Below, one piece after another: positions 17,675 to 27,032 of a stretch of 64,000 nucleotides of DNA. A program made the translations under genes and the position numbers. This DNA is from UBA7672 sp963784415. GTDB taxonomy: Bacteria > Pseudomonadota > Alphaproteobacteria > Caulobacterales > Hyphomonadaceae. The notes beneath the pieces were generated by a model. That model made no database searches. It was not told where the DNA came from and saw nothing but the letters and a program-made list of their open reading frames with translations. Position 1 is the stretch's first letter; every line of letters begins with the position of its first letter. Where the stretch lies: assembly GCA_963784415.1 (NCBI GenBank), contig CAWARK010000004.1:62001-126000 (forward strand), written 5' to 3'.

Positions 17675-18364
17675 CTACGCCAGCGAGAAATCGACCAACG
17701 CTGCAGCGTGCAGCTCGAGCGTGTCATAGCCCGGCAGGCCAACTTCGGTTGGCGGAAACAGCATGCCGATCTCGGTGCAGGCAAAGATCACGCTGTCTGC
17801 TTCCTGTTCGCCGGAACGGTCGATCATGCCTTGCACGGTTGCGCGCGCCTTATCAGTGACGATGCCTTTGATCAGCTCATCATAGATGATCGCATGCAGC
17901 GCATCGCGGTCGGCCTTCACCGGCGTCACGGGCCCGATGCCCTTGTTGCCGAGGTAATCCGTGAGGAACGAGTCCTCCATCGTGTAGCGCGTGCCGAGCA
18001 GCAGCGGGCGCGAACGGGCATCGCTCCGCAGCTCCTTGATCAGCGCGTCGCCGATATGGAGCAGGGGGATGCTCACCGATGCGGTCACCTGGCTCGCGAC
18101 CTTGTGCATGGTGTTGGCGCCGATCGCGATCACGTCCGCGCCTGCGCGCTCCAGCGATTGCGCCATGTCGGCCAGCATCGCGCCCGCGCGGCGCCAGTCG
18201 CCCTCCGCCTGCAGCTTTGCAAGCGGCGCGAAATCCATCGAGTTGAGGATGATCTTCGCCGAATGCGCGCCGCCAAGGCGTTCGGCGACCAACTGATTGA
18301 TGCGGTCGTAATAGAGCCGCGAGCTCTGCCAGCTCATGCCGCCGATCAGGCCGATTGTGCGCAA
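17675..18364 (-). CDS. Aspartate/glutamate racemase family protein with altered first catalytic position
   Basis: The 229-residue product starts with TTG (GGAGGG 6 nt upstream) and MRTIGLIGGMSWQSSRLYY, the standard start of the Asp/Glu racemase family. The second catalytic Cys is present in VIFACTEIGMLF. The first, in the position of the family motif (C/T)NTxH, is Ala: IAIGANTMHKV. E. coli YgeA-like enzymes have Thr there, so the fold tolerates replacement, but Ala cannot act as a base. It may racemise in one direction only, be inactive or use another residue. Confidence 0.85.
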   Translation of the reverse strand: MRTIGLIGGMSWQSSRLYYDRINQLVAERLGGAHSAKIILNSMDFAPLAKLQAEGDWRRAGAMLADMAQSLERAGADVIAIGANTMHKVASQVTASVSIPLLHIGDALIKELRSDARSRPLLLGTRYTMEDSFLTDYLGNKGIGPVTPVKADRDALHAIIYDELIKGIVTDKARATVQGMIDRSGEQEADSVIFACTEIGMLFPPTEVGLPGYDTLELHAAALVDFSLA

Positions 18365-18421
18365 GGGTATCCCTCCGGCTGCTCCCAGCGCGTTAGCACC
18401 TGCAGCCCGTGCCAGACAACA

Positions 18422-19267
18422 TCAGCTGTATTTCATGACGTCGACGCCGACAGACAGGCTGGGCGTCATGCTCGGACCGGTGAACGCGCCCGAGATCGGC
18501 GTCAGGGAGGCGCCGTTGACGGCGGACGCGATCGGGATCAGGTCGCCATCGTCGACCAGCCCATTGGTGGCGTCGAGCTCGATCCAGCCCAGCGCAGGCA
18601 GGTAGATTTCCGCCCAGGCGTGGGGGGAGGAGGAGCCGGGGGCGGCGTTGGGGGTGAAGACATAGCCGGTGACGAAGCGCGCCGCACAGTCGAGGCTGCG
18701 GGCGGCGGCGATCATCAGCTCGGCAAAATCGCGGCAGGTGCCCGAATGCAGGGCTAGCGTCTCCGAGGGGGTCTGCAGCCCCGGCTCGAACCGGACGCGA
18801 TAGTCGAATTCATAGCGGATACGGGCGGCGCATTCGAGCAACCGCTCGTACTGGCTCTTCTTGACCTTCGTAGCCCCCCTGCGAATCCACTCGGCGGCGG
18901 CGTGACCCGTGTCCCAGGGCTGCGAGATGTAAGGCGCGAGCAGGCGGCGCTCGGTCGCGGAATACTCCGCCTTGCCGGATTCCAGCAGCAGCCGGCGCTG
19001 GCTTTCGCTGCGCGGGAAGGTCTCGACGTCCAGCTCGCTGATGATGTCGAGCTTGGTGGTCTGGCCGGTGAAGTGGGCGATAGCGACCGAATTGCCGTAA
19101 AGATCATTGCGCCAGACCACCTCCGCCGTCGGCGACAGGGTGAGGGTCGAGGCCTTGATCTTGAGTTTGTGGTCCCCCCGCGGACGCAGGTAGAGCTGAT
19201 GCGGCTGCAGCGTCACCGGCGAGGAAAAGCCGTAGGTCGTTGCATGTCGCAGGTTGAAGGCGGGCAT
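18422..19267 (-). CDS. Transglutaminase-like cysteine protease
   Basis: The 281-residue product starts with the bacterial transglutaminase N-terminal beta domain (MPAFNLRHATTYGFSSPVTL and PHQLYLRPRGDH). The transglutaminase-like core follows with all three catalytic positions: Cys in HSGTCRDFAELM, His in SPHAWAEIYLP and Asp in WIELDATN. There is no signal peptide, so it is cytosolic. Members often sit in operons with circularly permuted ATP-grasp or alpha-E proteins; none is next to it here. Confidence 0.9.
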   Translation of the reverse strand: MPAFNLRHATTYGFSSPVTLQPHQLYLRPRGDHKLKIKASTLTLSPTAEVVWRNDLYGNSVAIAHFTGQTTKLDIISELDVETFPRSESQRRLLLESGKAEYSATERRLLAPYISQPWDTGHAAAEWIRRGATKVKKSQYERLLECAARIRYEFDYRVRFEPGLQTPSETLALHSGTCRDFAELMIAAARSLDCAARFVTGYVFTPNAAPGSSSPHAWAEIYLPALGWIELDATNGLVDDGDLIPIASAVNGASLTPISGAFTGPSMTPSLSVGVDVMKYS

Positions 19268-19348
19268 GGGGACGCTCTACGGGTCTGGGAGGCGGAGAGC
19301 AACGTATCCCGGGGGCTCAAGGTTCCACCGCGCCTTTTGGCTTAAAAC

Positions 19349-19377
19349 TTGACCTTCTCCACAGGCGGGGGTAGGGA
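19349..19377 (+). promoter_or_regulatory. Candidate promoter upstream of ffh
   Basis: TTGACC at 19349-19354 and TAGGGA at 19372-19377 are spaced by 17 bp. They lie about 200 bp before the ffh start in the 306-bp gap after the transglutaminase gene. The rest of that gap shows no gene, and I find no 4.5S RNA in it. Confidence 0.4.
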
Positions 19378-19574
19378 ACCGGCCTTCCGCGCAGAATCCG
19401 TTTTGCGCTTTGACCGGCACGACCCCGTTTCCCTTTGTTTTGGGCTTCGGACGAGGCTGGCGAGGTCCCCCGCCCGGCGCGTTGCGCTCAGCGGGGTCTT
19501 TGGCGTTTTACGCTCATTGCACGCGGAAGATGACTACCCATGTCGGAGATGGTCTCCGGCATAAAGGAATGGCG

Positions 19575-21068
19575 ATGTTCGACGCGCTGACAGACAGGCT
19601 CGGGAAGGTCTTCGACGGTCTCACTGGCCGCGGCGCCCTGTCCGAGAAGGACGTCAACGAGGCCCTGCGCGAGATCCGCGTGGCGCTGCTGGAAGCCGAC
19701 GTCGCCCTCTCGGTGGTCAAGAAATTCATCGACGATGTCCGCCCCCAGGCCGTCGGCGAAAGCGTCATCAAGTCGATCAAGCCGGGCCAGCTGGTCGTCA
19801 AGATCGTGCACGACGAGCTGGTACGTGTGCTGGGCGGCGATGAAGAACCGGCCCCGCTGAAGATCGACTCGCCGCCCGCCATCATCATGATGGCCGGCCT
19901 GCAGGGTTCGGGCAAAACCACCACCACGGGCAAGCTCGCCAAACGCCTCAAGGAAGTCGAGCGCAAGAAGGTGCTCGTCGCCTCACTCGACACGCGCCGC
20001 CCGGCCGCGATGGAGCAGCTCAAGATTCTCGCCGATCAGGTCGGCGTCGATGCACTGCCGATCGTCGTGGGACAGCTTCCCGCCGACATCACCCGCCGCG
20101 CCATCCAGGCCGCGAAGTTCGGCGGCTATGACGTTCTGATGCTGGACACGGCGGGCCGCACGACGCTCGACGACCAGATGATGAACGAGGCGGACGAGAT
20201 CGCGAAGATCGCCTCGCCGAACGAAACGCTGCTGGTTGCCGACGCGCTCACCGGTCAGGACGCCGTCGAAACTGCCCGCCGCTTCAACGAGCGACTGCCG
20301 CTGACCGGCCTTGTCCTTACCCGCATGGACGGCGATGGCCGTGGCGGCGCCGCGCTCTCGATGCGCGCGGTCACTGGCCTGCCGATCCGCTTCATCGGCA
20401 TGGGCGAGAAGGTCGATGGCCTCGACGTGTTCGACGCCCGCCGCATCGCCGGCCGTATTCTCGGGCAGGGCGACATCGTCTCGCTGGTCGAGCGCGCCAA
20501 GGCCGAGATCGACGTGGCGGAGGCCGAACGCGTCGCCAAGAAGATGCAGAAGGGTCAGTTCGACCTGGAAGATCTCGCCGGCCAGCTGCGTCAGATGCAG
20601 CGCATGGGCGGGCTCGGCGGCATGATGGATCTCTTGCCGGGCGTGAAGAACGCGAAGCAGCAGATGGCCGCCTCCGGCGTCGACGATAAAATGCTGAAGC
20701 GCCAGGAAGCGATCATCATGTCGATGACGCCGAAGGAACGCCGCAAGCCTGACCTTCTGCAGGCCTCGCGCAAGCGCCGCATCGCGGCCGGCGCTGGCGT
20801 CGATGTGCAAGAGGTCAACAAGGTGCTGAAGATGCACCGCAACATGGCCGACATGATGAAGAAGATCGGCAAGGGCGGCATGAAGGGCCTCGCCGGCATG
20901 CTCGGCAATATGGGCGGCCCGGGTGGGCAGGGTGGCGGCGGCGCTGGCGGCCCCACGCAGCAGCAGATCGCAGCCCTCAAGAATCTCGGCGGCGGCATGG
21001 GCGGGCCGAAGCTGCCCGGCCTTGGCGGCGGTGGACTTCCCGGCCTCGGGGGAGACAAGAAGAAATGA
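19575..21068 (+). CDS. ffh: Signal recognition particle GTPase
   Basis: The 497-residue product is full-length Ffh. The N domain comes first, then the G domain with P-loop MAGLQGSGKTTTTGKLAKRL, DTRRPAAMEQL, LDTAGRTTLDD and LTRMDGDGRGGAAL. The Met-rich M domain that binds 4.5S RNA and signal sequences follows, with MTPKERRKPDLLQASRKRRI. It ends in a Gly/Pro-rich tail, as is common in alphaproteobacteria. AAGGA is 6 nt before the ATG at 19575; the ATG at 19569 touches that site and is less likely. It targets membrane proteins co-translationally to FtsY and SecYEG. Confidence 0.97.
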   Translation: MFDALTDRLGKVFDGLTGRGALSEKDVNEALREIRVALLEADVALSVVKKFIDDVRPQAVGESVIKSIKPGQLVVKIVHDELVRVLGGDEEPAPLKIDSPPAIIMMAGLQGSGKTTTTGKLAKRLKEVERKKVLVASLDTRRPAAMEQLKILADQVGVDALPIVVGQLPADITRRAIQAAKFGGYDVLMLDTAGRTTLDDQMMNEADEIAKIASPNETLLVADALTGQDAVETARRFNERLPLTGLVLTRMDGDGRGGAALSMRAVTGLPIRFIGMGEKVDGLDVFDARRIAGRILGQGDIVSLVERAKAEIDVAEAERVAKKMQKGQFDLEDLAGQLRQMQRMGGLGGMMDLLPGVKNAKQQMAASGVDDKMLKRQEAIIMSMTPKERRKPDLLQASRKRRIAAGAGVDVQEVNKVLKMHRNMADMMKKIGKGGMKGLAGMLGNMGGPGGQGGGGAGGPTQQQIAALKNLGGGMGGPKLPGLGGGGLPGLGGDKKK

Positions 21069-21358
21069 CCATCGATCCTCAAGCCGAACTCAAGCGCCTG
21101 CGTTCGTCGATCGACAATATCGACGCCGCTGTCGTGCACATGCTGGCCGAGCGCTTCAAGGCGACCAAGGCCGTCGGCGAGCTCAAGGCCGCGCACGCGA
21201 TGCCGCCGGCCGACAAGTCGCGTGAAGCCGAACAGATCACGCGCCTGCGCCAACTGGCGAAAGACGCCGATCTCGATCCGGACTTCGCCGAGAAATTCCT
21301 CAACTTCATCGTGACGGAAGTCATCCGCCATCACGAGAAACTACAGGGGAAGGGCTGA
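21065..21358 (+). CDS. Chorismate mutase, AroQ type
   Basis: The 97-residue all-helical protein shows the AroQ pattern: LKRLRSSIDNIDAAVVHMLA with the conserved Arg and Asp, ERFKATKAVGELKAA (Lys of the active site) and EKFLNFIVTEVIRHHEKLQ. It converts chorismate to prephenate for Phe and Tyr synthesis. It overlaps ffh by ATGA. This ffh / chorismate mutase / rpsP order is typical of alphaproteobacteria. Confidence 0.93.
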   Translation: MTIDPQAELKRLRSSIDNIDAAVVHMLAERFKATKAVGELKAAHAMPPADKSREAEQITRLRQLAKDADLDPDFAEKFLNFIVTEVIRHHEKLQGKG

Positions 21359-21412
21359 GGCCCAACCTGCACCGTCATCAACCGACCAGACCAAGAAACT
21401 GAAAGGCTACCT

Positions 21413-21820
21413 ATGTCCCTCAAAATCCGTCTCGCGCGCGGCGGCTCCAAGCACCGCCCGTACTACAACGTCGTGATCGCCGACTCGCGTTTCGCCCGCG
21501 ACGGCCGCTTCATCGAAAAGATCGGTTCGTACAACCCGCTGCTCGCCAAGACCGACGAGAAGCGCGTCCAGATCGACATGGAAAAAGCCAAGGAATGGCT
21601 CGCCAAAGGCGCCCTGCCGACCGATCGCGTCGCTCGCTTCCTCGGCACGGCCGGTCTCGTGAAATTCGAGAACGGCAACAACCCGAAACGCGCCATCCCG
21701 GGCGAGAAAGCCACGGAACGCGCCAAGGAGCGTGCTGACCGCGAAGAAGCCCGCCGCGCCGCTGCTGAAGAAGCCAAGAACGCACCGGCCGAAGAAGCTG
21801 TCGAAGCCGCCGCCGAGTAA
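21413..21820 (+). CDS. rpsP: 30S ribosomal protein S16
   Basis: The 135-residue product starts with MSLKIRLARGGSKHRPYYNV and contains FIEKIGSYNPLL and MEKAKEWLAKGALPTDRVA, all S16 landmarks. Beyond residue 85 it has an Ala/Glu-rich extension (EEARRAAAEEAKNAPAEEA), common in alphaproteobacterial S16. S16 helps assemble the 5' and central domains of 16S rRNA. Its usual partner rimM follows after one acetyltransferase gene. Confidence 0.97.
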   Translation: MSLKIRLARGGSKHRPYYNVVIADSRFARDGRFIEKIGSYNPLLAKTDEKRVQIDMEKAKEWLAKGALPTDRVARFLGTAGLVKFENGNNPKRAIPGEKATERAKERADREEARRAAAEEAKNAPAEEAVEAAAE

Positions 21821-21843
21821 TCGGTGTGCCGGACGTCGGTGTG

Positions 21844-22330
21844 ATGCACGGTCCGGGACGCAGAGGCGCGGGACGAGGATTTCATCCTCGCCCTCAACGC
21901 CGCCTGCACCCCGGCCGTTGGCGACATGGACGCACAGGACTACCGCGACATCGCGGGCTGGGCGCATCGCGTCGTTATCTGTGAAGCCGACGGCAACCCC
22001 GTCGGCTTCATGATTCTGATCCGGCCGGGCTCTGCCTATCCGAGCGACAATTACGGCTGGTTTGAAGAAAAATTCGGCCGCCAGCTTTATGTCGATCGCG
22101 TCGCGGTCGCCGCCAGCGCGCGTGGCCTTGGGGTCGGTCGCGTCCTCTACGAAGAGGCGCTGCGCATGGCGGCGGACCTCGGCGAGGAACGCGTCACGGC
22201 CGAAGTGAACGAAGACCCGCCCAATCCAGAGAGCATGGCGTTCCACCTCAAGCTTGGTTTCCGCCATCTGCTCTCGCGCACATCGCCCAGGCTGGGCAAG
22301 GTCGTCGCGATGCTGGAGCGGCCACTTTGA
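21844..22330 (+). CDS. GNAT family N-acetyltransferase (probable frameshift near start)
   Basis: From the ATG at 21926 the frame gives 134 residues with the GNAT core: AHRVVICEADGNPVGFMILI, LYVDRVAVAASARGLGVGRV (acetyl-CoA loop) and MAFHLKLGFRHL. Coding likeness extends upstream in the same frame as VRDAEARDEDFILALNAACT, the expected first strand and helix, but no start codon precedes it. The ATG at 21844 reaches it only with a +1 break at about 21848-21852. It sits between rpsP and rimM, which may point to a ribosomal or translation-factor substrate; that is context only. Confidence 0.72.
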
Positions 22331-22348
22331 GTGACTGTTTCCAGCTCC

Positions 22349-22469
22349 GCTCGTCCCGACGAACGTCGGGACCCAGGAACGGTTTATCTGCGCGAACGAA
22401 ATTGAAGCTTCAAGCCGGAACAAGGTTTGCGGTTTGCCCTGGATCCCGACGTTCGTCGGGATGAGCGGT
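22349..22469. repeat. Pair of REP-type palindromes before rimM
   Basis: GTCCCGACGAACGTCGGGAC at about 22353 and ATCCCGACGTTCGTCGGGAT at about 22443 are two units in opposite orientation, about 70 bp apart. They are of the same family as the unit near 11035. Confidence 0.75.
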
Positions 22470-22483
22470 GAGGGGCCAGCGGG

Positions 22484-23045
22484 ATGACCGATCCTAAGAG
22501 TTTGATCGTTGTCGGACAGATTGCCGGCGCCTTTGGCGTCAGAGGCGAAGTGCGCGTGCGCTCCTTCACCGACGATCCCGAAGCAATTTTTGACTACGGT
22601 CCGCTGCTGGATGCCGCCGGCAAGGTGGTGCTGACGCCTGTGCGCCACCGTTCGCTCAACGATCTCTTCAGCGTCACCGCAAAGGAAGCGCTTCAGCGCG
22701 AAGCCTGGGAAGCGATGCGCGGCACGCTTCTGCATGCGCCGCGCGCGGCCCTGCCTGAGGCGGATGAGGGTGAGATCTATGTCGCCGACCTGATCGGTGC
22801 GCGCGTCGTGCATGTCGATGGGCGCGAGCTTGGCGTTGTGAAGACGGTTCAGAATTTCGGCGCCGGGCGAACTGCTGGAGATCACGCCGCCCACGGGCGC
22901 GTCTTACCTGCTGCCCTTCACCGAAGAGAATTTCCCCGGGCTCGACATGGACGCTCGGGTGCTGACGGCGGCTCCGGACGATGCGCTGTTGCCCGAAGGC
23001 TCCAGCACGCCAGACTCTAGCCGCACTGACCCGAACCCCGATTGA
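22484..23045 (+). CDS. rimM: Ribosome maturation factor (frameshifted)
   Basis: The 16S processing factor starts MTDPKSLIVVGQIAGAFGVR, followed by GEVRVRSFTDDPEAIFDYG. The PRC-barrel half includes YVADLIGARVVHVDGRELG. In the annotated frame the C-terminus turns into Arg/His-rich nonsense after KTVQNFGAG. One base further on it reads ELLEITPPTGASYLLPFTEE and NFPGLDMDARVL, the correct RimM end, and stops at 23045. The break is at 22864-22868 (GGGCGA). Corrected length is about 186 residues. It overlaps the convergent glycosyltransferase by 29 bp. trmD, the usual next gene, is not here. Confidence 0.93.
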
Positions 23046-24678
23046 GCTGATAGTAGAGCGTCGCTGCCTTGTCCTCGGACATGCGCAATGGCCGCCGCAC
23101 GGCGCCTCGCGCGCCCTTGTCCCGCAGGCGTGAGTTGAGGTCTTTCTCGACATAGCCGGAAAGTTCTTCGGGCATCAGCGCCACATTGCGGCTCTCGTTG
23201 AACCGCGTGTCGCGCCACACGATCAGGCAGGCGCCATTTGTCCGGCGAGCCGGAAAAGCCTCGACGCCGATCGATGCGTCCAGAACGCGTGCGCGGGGGA
23301 AGGCGGCGCGGAGATTGCCCGTAAGATGCGGATCGGCCCCGACGATCGTGCCCTCGGTAAAACCCGCCTCCTTCAGCGCATCGGCCCACGCGACGATCGG
23401 CGTATAGGGCCGGCAGCCGCCCTCGGCGCACTGGTTGATCTCCATCTGCGCCTCGATGAAGCGCCCGCCCATCACCAGCAGGACGAAGCTCAGCACCACG
23501 GCGCCAAAGGCGCGGATCGCAACGGGAAAGTCGCCAGCGCGCTTCACATGCGCGAACAGCCAGACCGGCAGGCCGAACAGCACCGGCATCATCCAGTGCG
23601 GCTTGTAGGCCTGTACGCCCAGCGCGACGCTGGCCAGGTAGACAATCACGCCGAGGATGGCCGTCTGCACGAACAGCTTGCGCCAGGCCAGCTCGTGCGG
23701 CTCCTCGTCCGTGTTCCGGCGCGGGAAGATCGGGTAGATGATCGGCAGCCACAGGTTCCAGAACAGCATCATCCAGAACAGCAGCAGCGGCAGCGAGAAT
23801 TCCAGCAGCGCGCGGCCCAGCTGGGCCGCCGCATTGCCGGCGCGCTCGATCCAGCCTGAATCGATCTCCCACGAGGCGATGTAGTCACGCGCAGCGAAGC
23901 TGATCGACTCGATATGCGTGCCGACCCAGAACGCATAGGGCGCATAGATCGCCGCTGCGACGAGGAGCATGAGCAACAGCCGCGCGGGGCTGAGCGCGTC
24001 GCGGAAGAATTGCGACATCAACACGCCGATCAGCATAGCGATCGGGAAAACCACAAACAGGTGATGGGTCAGCAAGCCCAGCCCCATCGCGACGCCGAGA
24101 TAGATCCAGTCGATCCACCGTCGCCAGGTCAGGATCCGCGTGATGGCGTGAAAGGCGATGGAGAGGACGGCCATCAGGGCGACACCGCCCAGCAGGTCCT
24201 CGTGCGCCGCCCAGCCGACCTGGAACGTCAACGCCCACGCCGCCAGCGCCGCCGCAGAAACGCCGGGCCGGATCAGCACGTTGCGCGCCGAAAGGTAGTA
24301 GAAGACCAGCCCGACAAAGAGCAGGGCGTATTTCAGCCCGAACACGACCGACGGCGTGATCCCGCCGGCCCGTGTCGCCATCCAGAACAGCCAGGTCAGC
24401 AGCGGCGGCTGGCGCGCCTCATACCCAAGCTGGAAGGATTGCGAGAGCAGAAGCTGGTCGGCTTCTTCTACGGTGTAGATCGGCGCGACGAAGACGCGGA
24501 TCGCCCAATGGATCACGCAATACAGCAGGATCATCGAAATGATCGCCGACTTGTCGAGCCGGATCAGCGCGTCCAGCGAGGAACGCTGGTTTCTCTCGCT
24601 GTTGCGACGACCGCGCACCGCCCGGGCGTTCTTGGCCGCTTTTCGCGACATTTTGGGCTGCCGGATCGGCTGCTTCAC
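23017..24678 (-). CDS. GT39-family (ArnT/PMT-like) membrane glycosyltransferase
   Basis: The product has about 550 residues with 10 or more transmembrane helices. The first periplasmic loop carries the acidic motif of lipid-linked-sugar transferases (APIYTVEEADQLLLSQ), followed by ARQPPLLTWLFWMATRAGG, as in PMT_2/ArnT members. A soluble periplasmic domain ends it. It should move a sugar from a polyprenyl phosphate to an envelope acceptor. The GT2 gene 42 bp upstream likely makes that donor. Start is uncertain among TTG 24708, GTG 24678 and ATG 24651. Confidence 0.85.
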   Translation of the reverse strand: MKQPIRQPKMSRKAAKNARAVRGRRNSERNQRSSLDALIRLDKSAIISMILLYCVIHWAIRVFVAPIYTVEEADQLLLSQSFQLGYEARQPPLLTWLFWMATRAGGITPSVVFGLKYALLFVGLVFYYLSARNVLIRPGVSAAALAAWALTFQVGWAAHEDLLGGVALMAVLSIAFHAITRILTWRRWIDWIYLGVAMGLGLLTHHLFVVFPIAMLIGVLMSQFFRDALSPARLLLMLLVAAAIYAPYAFWVGTHIESISFAARDYIASWEIDSGWIERAGNAAAQLGRALLEFSLPLLLFWMMLFWNLWLPIIYPIFPRRNTDEEPHELAWRKLFVQTAILGVIVYLASVALGVQAYKPHWMMPVLFGLPVWLFAHVKRAGDFPVAIRAFGAVVLSFVLLVMGGRFIEAQMEINQCAEGGCRPYTPIVAWADALKEAGFTEGTIVGADPHLTGNLRAAFPRARVLDASIGVEAFPARRTNGACLIVWRDTRFNESRNVALMPEELSGYVEKDLNSRLRDKGARGAVRRPLRMSEDKAATLYYQLNRGSGQCG

Positions 24679-24720
24679 GCGTATTTTCCACTCAACCTGG
24701 CGCCACAACCATCCGGATCG

Positions 24721-25578
24721 TCAGCGCTGTGCGCGCGGATCGTTCCATTCGGCTGCAACACCATAACCCCCCCGACGCACAAGCCATATCATCCCGAGCA
24801 GGTCTACGGTCCCGGCGCCAAAACGTCCGAGGAAGCCGTATTTGGAAACACCATGCAGCCTTTGCCGGTCGGCGACAGGCTCCTCGCGCACATCCCATCC
24901 CGCCCGTTTGACCAGCGCCGGCAGGAAACGGTGCATCGCCGCAAAGAAGGGCAGGTCCTGGAAAGCCCGGCGGCGGATCAGCTTGAAACCGCAGCCCGTG
25001 TCCGTGGCGTCGTCGCGCAGGCAGAAGCGGCGGATCCCGTTGGCGACTCGCGACTGCAGCCATTTGAAACCGCTGTCATTGCGGCTCGTCCGGCGGCCGC
25101 AAATGATACCGAGGGCGGGATTTTCGTCTTTTGCCGCAACCAGGTCCCACACCCGGCGGGCGTCGGCCGGGTCGTTCTGGCCGTCCCCGTCCAGCAGCTG
25201 CACCCAGTCGCCGACGCAGCTGCGCAGGCCCGTAAACAGGGCGCCGGATTTCCCGCGGCGTTTCACATGGGTCAGGACCTTGATCCGGTCCGGGGCCAGG
25301 GTCTGGGCGACGACCAGCTCGGCGGCGGTGGAATCGCTCGAAGCGTCGTTCACGCACACGATTTCATAGTCGATCCCGGCCAGGGCTGCGTGCACCTCGT
25401 CCACCAGCGGCTGGATATTGCCCGCTTCATTGAAGAACGGGATCAGCACGGACAGCGAGCGGCGCGGTGGGGTCGGCGTGTCTGAACCCAAGGCGGCTGT
25501 CCCTGCGACTTCGAGTGAGCGGTCAGGACCACTAGCACATCCACCGCCCTCCGGAAGGCGGACCTGCCAGGGCGACAT
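24721..25578 (-). CDS. GT2-family polyprenyl-phosphate glycosyltransferase
   Basis: The product has about 285 residues. The GT-A core is clear: LSVLIPFFNEAGNIQPLVDE, YEIVCVNDASSDSTAAELV, the metal site DWVQLLDGDGQNDP, and GCGFKLIRRRAFQDLPFF. It resembles dolichol-phosphate mannosyltransferase / ArnC-like enzymes but lacks the two C-terminal membrane helices of ArnC. It would load a sugar on undecaprenyl phosphate for the GT39 partner, which follows on the same strand. The N-terminal 50 residues are not conserved, so the start (ATG 25578) is uncertain. Confidence 0.88.
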   Translation of the reverse strand: MSPWQVRLPEGGGCASGPDRSLEVAGTAALGSDTPTPPRRSLSVLIPFFNEAGNIQPLVDEVHAALAGIDYEIVCVNDASSDSTAAELVVAQTLAPDRIKVLTHVKRRGKSGALFTGLRSCVGDWVQLLDGDGQNDPADARRVWDLVAAKDENPALGIICGRRTSRNDSGFKWLQSRVANGIRRFCLRDDATDTGCGFKLIRRRAFQDLPFFAAMHRFLPALVKRAGWDVREEPVADRQRLHGVSKYGFLGRFGAGTVDLLGMIWLVRRGGYGVAAEWNDPRAQR

Positions 25579-25729
25579 TGCCGCGCCGCGGCGCCCAATC
25601 TGGGCGACGTGCGCGTCGATTGAGAGCTGCACTTGCCGCAAGGACAGTGCTGCCCCCGATCCCGGCGTCTGCTAGACTGTGTCAAGGCAGATGGGGCATA
25701 ACCATCCGCAGCAGGCAAGGAGCAGCGTC

Positions 25730-27032
25730 ATGGCCGACACGGTGACCACCGAAACCCCGATCGACCGCGGCCTTGAAGCTTTCCGCAAGAACGGCCTCGC
25801 CAAGGACGCGACGCCGCCGAAAGCCAGCGAGATCGATCTCGCCAACTTCGACATCACCGACCCCGAACTCTGGCGCCAGGGCGCCTACTGGGACTATTTC
25901 GCGCGCATGCGCAAAGAGGCGCCGATCAACTACTGCCCCGAGAGCCCGTTCGGCCCTTACTGGAACGTGACGACCTACAAGGACATCATGACCGTGGACA
26001 CCACCCACGGCGTGTTCTCGTCCGAGGGCGGCATTACCGTCGTCGACCAGGACGAAGACTTCCAGCTGCCGATGTTCATCGCCATGGACCCGCCCAAGCA
26101 CGACCTGCAACGCAAGACCGTGCAGTCGATCGTGGGCCCCGACAATCTGCGCAGTTTCGAAGCGCTGATCCGCTCGCGCACCACCGAGATCTTCGACTCG
26201 CTCGACATCAGCCAGCCGTTCGACTGGGTCGACAAGGTCTCGATCGAACTCACCACCATGATGCTCGCGACGCTGTTCGATTTCCCGTTCGAAGACCGCC
26301 GCAAGCTTACCCGCTGGTCCGACGTCGCGACCGGCCGTAGCAACCCCGACATCGTCACCTCGGAAGAGCAATGGCGCGGCGAGCTGATGGAATGCCTCGG
26401 CTACTTCACCAAGCTCTGGAACGAGCGCGTCAACGCCGAACCGCAAGGGCGACCTCATTTCGATGCTGGCCCATGGCGAGCACACGCGAAACATGTCGCC
26501 GCAGGAATATCTCGGCAACCTGATCCTGCTGATCGTCGGCGGCAACGACACGACCCGCAACTCGATGACGGGCGGCGTCTACGCCATGAACAAGTGGCCG
26601 GAGAACTGGGAGGCCCTGAAGGCCAACCCGAATCTCGTGCCGTCCGCCGTCTCGGAAATCATCCGCTGGCAGACGCCGCTCGCTCACATGCGCCGCACTG
26701 CGCTTGAGGATTTCGAACTCGCCGGCAACACCATCAAGAAGGGCGAGAAAGTGCTGATGTGGTATGTCTCGGGCAACCGCGACGAGGCCCAGTACACCAA
26801 GGCCGACAAGCTCTGGATCGAGCGTCCGATGGTGCGCCGCCACCTGTCGTTCGGCTTCGGCATCCACCGCTGCGTCGGCAACCGCCTTGCCGAACTCCAG
26901 CTGCAGGTGCTGTGGGAGGAAATCCTCAAGCGCTTCGACAAGATCGAAGTGCTCGCCGAGCCCGAACGCATCCCGAGCGCCTTCGTGAAGGGCTACACAA
27001 AGATGATGGTGAAGGTGACGCCGAAGGCCTAG
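25730..27032 (+). CDS. Cytochrome P450 (frameshifted)
   Basis: The corrected product has about 433 residues. The I-helix oxygen-activating motif is IVGGNDTTRN, the ExxR is SEIIRW, and the heme loop is FGFGIHRCVGNRLAELQ with the Cys ligand. Sequence type suggests the soluble bacterial CYP group with steroid- or terpene-like substrates, but no substrate can be fixed. The frame breaks at 26446-26450 (GGGCGA) and resumes one base on at DLISMLAHGEH. AAGGAG lies 7 nt before the ATG at 25730. It overlaps the convergent PIG-L gene by 4 bp. No ferredoxin or reductase is adjacent. Confidence 0.93.

Noticed and set aside
19268..19574. 4.5S (SRP) RNA upstream of ffh
   Set aside because: I looked for the conserved apical loop and long hairpin and found neither.
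23914..25485. A 523-codon open frame on the plus strand
   Set aside because: It lies opposite two well-supported glycosyltransferase genes. Its product is rich in Arg, Gln, Asp and His with no domain, as expected of the antisense frame of a GC-rich gene.
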